This document shows, piece after piece, positions 60,930-64,000 of a stretch of 64,000 nt of DNA. The translations under genes and the position numbers were made by a program. A model generated the notes under the pieces. The model saw only the letters and a program-made list of their open reading frames with translations. It was not told the DNA's origin and did not search any database. Each line of letters starts with the position of its first letter. The first letter of the stretch is position 1. Source of the DNA: Magnetococcales bacterium (GTDB taxonomy: Bacteria; Pseudomonadota; Magnetococcia; Magnetococcales; UBA8363); NCBI GenBank assembly GCA_015232865.1, contig JADFYU010000001.1, positions 118,697 to 182,696 on the forward strand, written 5' to 3'.

Positions 60930-60957
60930 TTGACATTTCCATGATTTCAGGTAGACT
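60930..60957 (+). promoter_or_regulatory. Candidate sigma-70 promoter for the coiled-coil protein gene
   Basis: TTGACA and TAGACT with 16-bp spacing, ~120 bp before the ATG. The leader contains a GAGTT / AACTC hairpin followed by TTTT, a possible attenuator. Confidence 0.5.
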
Positions 60958-61080
60958 TGGCAGGCATTGTTATTTTTTTTTGAGTTGTCTTGCGTGTAAA
61001 AAAACTCTTTTCCAGGTCATCTACATGCAACCCGGCGTCAGAGCCTTTTAACATCATTTTAATGATTGAATGTTTGCCAC

Positions 61081-63378
61081 ATGAACCAAGATAACAGGCC
61101 GCCCACAAGTCAACTCTCCATTCAAGAACCGGGAAAGGTGCTTCAGGAGAGAGCGCCCAAGCCGTTATTCGATAATCCATGGGTTAAACCGGTCGGAAAC
61201 AGTGCGGAACCGGAAAAACCTGAACAATCGATCTTTGCACGGAAGCCGACTCAATCGGCAGAGCCGCTTCCGCCGTCATCCGAAGGGGAGTTGGGTGGTC
61301 AAACCCATCATCTGTCACAACTGTTGCAACAGGCTCAGTCGAGGTTGGACCTTCAGAACCAGGAGTTGAGCCGGCAAGCCGAGGTATTGCAAAATCGTGA
61401 AATAAAAATTGAAGCGCGGTTTGAGGCCCTACGGCTCTCTTTGGAACAAGCCCATGAAACCCTGGCCCAGGAGAAGGCACAGCTACAGCAGCGGTTGGAT
61501 CTGGTCCAGGCCAAAGAGGCGGCTTTGAACAATCAAAGTTCCAATGAAAACCGCTTTGGAGCGGAAAACAGATCGCTTAAGGCTCAACTGGCTGTTTTGC
61601 AAGGTGCGGCGGCGCAGCGGGAAGAGCAGCGTCGTCAGTTTGAACAGGTTTTAGCGGAGAATCAATCCCTGCGTCAGCAACTCACGGAGCTGAGAAATCA
61701 ACGGGAGCAGGCTGCTCAAACAGAGTTGTCCCTCAAAGAGTCCGCCGAGATGATTCGAACGCTTCAACAAAAAATCTCTGTTTTATCGGCGCAAACCCAG
61801 GAGGTAAGTGATAGCAAGCGTGATCTGACACGCTTGCAGCAGTCGATCGTCTCTTTGCAAGAGGAGAATGGTCGACTCAAAGAGCAGATCCATCGGTTGG
61901 ACTCCACTGCAACGGAATTGCCAGACCTTGCGGAAAGCAACCGCCAATTGCAGGAGTCGAATCAACGCCTTCAAGGGCAGTTGGAAGGGTTGCGCGCTGA
62001 AATTGCCGACTTGAAAAGTGAGGATCAAACCGATTCATCGTTGATTCATGAAGAGAATCAAAGAGTTCAGGAGCAGATTAAGTCACTCCAGGAAGAGCGG
62101 GTCGCCAGGCAGGAAGAGCGGGCGGAATTGGTTGCGTTGAGGCAGGAAAATGAGTCCCTTCAGCAGACGGTTTCCATGCTACAGAAGGCCAATGATGAGG
62201 TGTTGGCCGATGCTTCTGGGTTGTCTCAACTCGAAGAGGAGATCCAATCGTTACAATTTCCTGGGAAGAGTCGCCAAGAAACCGTGCTCACCCAGCTGGA
62301 AGAGGAGAACCAGGATCTTCGAGAACAGCTCTCCCTGCTTCAACAATTGGAAACGGAGGCCGGGGAGCGGCTCCAGGCCCAGGATCAGCAGCACAGCCAA
62401 AGCCAATCCGAGTTGGAGTTGCATAATATTGAGCTTCAATGCCAGATCGCCGAGCTTCAGAGCTGGAAGCTGGAGGCACAAAAAAAGTCGGAGGAGCAAC
62501 CTCAGGTCGATCCAGTGCTCAACCTTTACGATTCGGCCGTCAATATCGATGACCCAGCTCCCAAGCCGGACGATGACCGGATATCTGGACTGGTCAATGA
62601 ATCCGAGTCAAATTCAAGTCCTGAAAAAAATCAGAGCCGTGATCCTTGGAATATGGATGACGAGCCTGGTCTTCAATTTATCAACAATCTGCAACAGCCG
62701 CCTAAACAAAAAAAATCCAGACGGGGGGTTGTTTTTGGCGGCCTGTTTCTGGTGTTGGCGGGGATTGCTTTTGTTTTGAATTCAGGAGGGTATCTTGTCA
62801 GTTCGGATGGTGGAATTGACTCAGCACCGGCTTTACAGGAGACAGGGCCGGCATCTAAGCCGACTGATGTAGGGTTGTTTTTGGCGGCAGGAGGGGCGAC
62901 CGGATCTGCTGATGAACAGGCCGCAGAGCCACTGTTGGGGTCCGATTCGGCAGGCTCTTCAATGGCTGAAAATAAGGTTGCCCCAGCAGAAAATGCCAGC
63001 CGTGAGCAAGCGGAAAAGGAGCAGATTCGGGTTCGCGAGGAGGCGCTTTTATTTGAGCAGGAGCAGGCAAAAATTCAGGAGTTGCTCTCTTTGGCTCAAG
63101 CCAATATCACGGTTGACCGTCTGAGTCGTCCGGCTGGGGATAACGCCTTGGATAAATATCAGCAAATTTTGGATTTTGACCCGGATCATCCAGAGGCCAT
63201 TGCCGGGGTTGAACGGGTTGCCCAACGATATGTGACCCTGGCCAGGGCCGCACTGGGGCAGGGGCAGTTGAGTCGGGCTGATCAACTTTTGACCAAAGCA
63301 TCTGGAATCAACCCGGATCTGACCGCCATCATGGAACTCCGGGCTGAGTGGGAACAGGCCAAAATCAAGAAAAAATAG
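61081..63378 (+). CDS. Long coiled-coil membrane protein with C-terminal TPR-like domain
   Basis: ~765 residues. N-terminal ~75 are polar and Pro-rich. Residues ~75-470 are almost pure heptad coiled coil with very high Gln/Glu/Leu. An acidic linker leads to a single TM helix (~553-575, GVVFGGLFLVLAGIAFVLNSGGYLV). A short acidic stretch and a C-terminal helical part follow (ALDKYQQILDFDPDHPEAIAGVERVAQRYVTLARAALGQGQLSRADQLLTKASGINPDLTAI) that reads as TPR motifs. The long coil should be cytosolic and the TPR periplasmic. That architecture fits polar scaffolds, but no specific family is recognised. The ATG follows a TTG five codons upstream. Confidence 0.75.
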   Translation: MNQDNRPPTSQLSIQEPGKVLQERAPKPLFDNPWVKPVGNSAEPEKPEQSIFARKPTQSAEPLPPSSEGELGGQTHHLSQLLQQAQSRLDLQNQELSRQAEVLQNREIKIEARFEALRLSLEQAHETLAQEKAQLQQRLDLVQAKEAALNNQSSNENRFGAENRSLKAQLAVLQGAAAQREEQRRQFEQVLAENQSLRQQLTELRNQREQAAQTELSLKESAEMIRTLQQKISVLSAQTQEVSDSKRDLTRLQQSIVSLQEENGRLKEQIHRLDSTATELPDLAESNRQLQESNQRLQGQLEGLRAEIADLKSEDQTDSSLIHEENQRVQEQIKSLQEERVARQEERAELVALRQENESLQQTVSMLQKANDEVLADASGLSQLEEEIQSLQFPGKSRQETVLTQLEEENQDLREQLSLLQQLETEAGERLQAQDQQHSQSQSELELHNIELQCQIAELQSWKLEAQKKSEEQPQVDPVLNLYDSAVNIDDPAPKPDDDRISGLVNESESNSSPEKNQSRDPWNMDDEPGLQFINNLQQPPKQKKSRRGVVFGGLFLVLAGIAFVLNSGGYLVSSDGGIDSAPALQETGPASKPTDVGLFLAAGGATGSADEQAAEPLLGSDSAGSSMAENKVAPAENASREQAEKEQIRVREEALLFEQEQAKIQELLSLAQANITVDRLSRPAGDNALDKYQQILDFDPDHPEAIAGVERVAQRYVTLARAALGQGQLSRADQLLTKASGINPDLTAIMELRAEWEQAKIKKK

Positions 63379-63503
63379 ACTTTTGTCAGGTTTTCTCTCC
63401 AGATGTTCGATCTCTTTGCAGAATTAAGACCGTATTACGACTATGTTGAATCCGGTTTATTTGGACACTGATTTGGGTAAAATAATCCAAACAGGAGGAT
63501 CCA

Positions 63504-63872
63504 ATGAAATCGGAGGAAAACAGCATGAATGGAACGGCCACCACAACGGGATCAAGTTCACAGGAAGCACGGCAACGATGGACAGCTCCCAGGAAACGAG
63601 AGGTTGTACTTCGTATAATGCGAGGAGAGTCGATGGATGCGCTGTCTCGGGAGATAGGAGTCGAAATTTATCGGTTAGAGGAGTGGCATGGGAAAGTACT
63701 GCAAGGTCTTGATCATTCCCTTACCAAGCGACGTTCTGATCCTCGCCAGGTTGAGTTGGATGAAGCCATGAAACGAGTCGGCGAGCTGACTATGGAGAAT
63801 GAATTATTGCATCGAAAAGTCGAGCTATTGGAGAACAAACGCCCTTTAGCCCGGAGGAGGTCACGTCGATGA
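63504..63872 (+). CDS. IS3-family transposase OrfA (helix-turn-helix)
   Basis: 122 residues. RWTAPRKREVVLRIMRGESMDALSREIGVEIYRLEEWHGKVLQGLDHSL is the DNA-binding HTH, then the leucine-zipper-like VELDEAMKRVGELTMENELLHRKVELLE. AGGAGG is four bases before the ATG. Its stop overlaps an orfB ATG (ATGA), so this subgroup appears to use coupling rather than the usual -1 frameshift. Confidence 0.88.
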   Translation: MKSEENSMNGTATTTGSSSQEARQRWTAPRKREVVLRIMRGESMDALSREIGVEIYRLEEWHGKVLQGLDHSLTKRRSDPRQVELDEAMKRVGELTMENELLHRKVELLENKRPLARRRSRR

Positions 63873-64000
63873 GTGCGTCGGCCTCCGTTGATACTGGAAA
63901 AAAATATGGGGTAGAACGAGTCTGCCTGTTGGATTGTATTTCAACTGATTCTTCGCAGCGGCCATCCAATCTGGTCGATCCTACTGATCCTGACCATAAC
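63869..64000 (+). CDS. IS3-family transposase OrfB, N-terminal fragment
   Basis: 44 codons before the window ends. KKYGVERVCLLDCIS matches the start of OrfB in this subgroup (KYGLxRVCRxxxISxS). The DDE catalytic domain lies beyond the window, so integrity cannot be judged. Confidence 0.7.
   Translation, partial: MSASASVDTGKKYGVERVCLLDCISTDSSQRPSNLVDPTDPDHN

Larger units (their letters stand above)
63444..64000 (+). mobile_element. IS3-family insertion sequence, left part (cut by window edge)
   Basis: TGTTGAATCCGGTTTATTTG near 63444 is a plausible left inverted repeat (TG start, then GGACACTGATTT). It is followed by orfA and the first codons of orfB. The right end is outside the window. Confidence 0.75.

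Overview
The window comes from a Gram-negative proteobacterium. It encodes KDO/LPS synthesis (kdsA), an L- and P-ring flagellum (flgH, flgI), a type IV pilus minor-pilin cluster, a periplasmic octaheme cytochrome c and an outer-membrane barrel. Base composition looks moderate and even except for one AT-rich gene near 20-21 kb. A deep-branching alphaproteobacterium or Magnetococcia-like organism would fit, but nothing in the sequence proves a genus.

Layout. 0-8.3 kb: phosphate uptake pair (PhoU-like regulator + PiT), an orphan ParA ATPase on the minus strand, rnfH, truA, a Na+/Ca2+-exchanger-like gene, a catalytically eroded tyrosine recombinase, a small membrane protein and miaA. 8.4-16 kb: outer-membrane barrel, a membrane class III adenylate cyclase, a four-helix membrane protein and a WD40-caspase protein. 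16-25.3 kb: pyrG-kdsA-gcvT-[AT-rich acyltransferase]-gcvPA-gcvPB-eno. The acyltransferase and a decayed repeat sit where gcvH is often found. 25.5-29 kb: MerR/two-CW regulator, octaheme cytochrome, sppA. 29-36.8 kb: pilus operon fimT-pilV-pilW-pilX-pilY1-pilE. 37-46.8 kb: acnB, membrane proteins, and a haem-c sensor kinase translationally coupled to an HD-GYP response regulator. 47-50 kb: mazG-typA (minus). 50.1-56.1 kb: flgFGAHIJ-flgM-flgN-csrA behind a good sigma-54 promoter. 56-64 kb: Mor-like regulator, membrane protein, O-antigen-ligase-like protein, M18 aminopeptidase, a long coiled-coil membrane protein, and an IS3-family element cut by the window edge.

The most unusual content is a dispersed family of 163-bp palindromic miniature elements. 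Near-intact copies start at 2331, 9779, 13043, 15703, 47066 and 56631. A deleted copy encloses the one at 47066, a decayed copy starts at 19719, and there are several fragments. Seven copies have exact 5-bp AT-rich target duplications (ATAAA, GTTAA, ATAAT, TTGAA, CTTAA, TTAAA, TTTAA). Their 17-bp ends (CCTAGATTCGGCAGTTG) resemble IS1380/ISEcp1-type termini. The two arms covary between copies, and most arm-to-arm differences become G-U wobbles on one strand only. This suggests a structured RNA with a fixed sense. Most copies lie at gene 3' ends, some exactly on the stop codon, and some are nested in older copies.

Regulatory themes are phosphate, cyclic nucleotides (cAMP from the cyclase, c-di-GMP turnover by HD-GYP), redox or gas sensing by haem c, and CsrA/FlgM/sigma-54 control of flagella.
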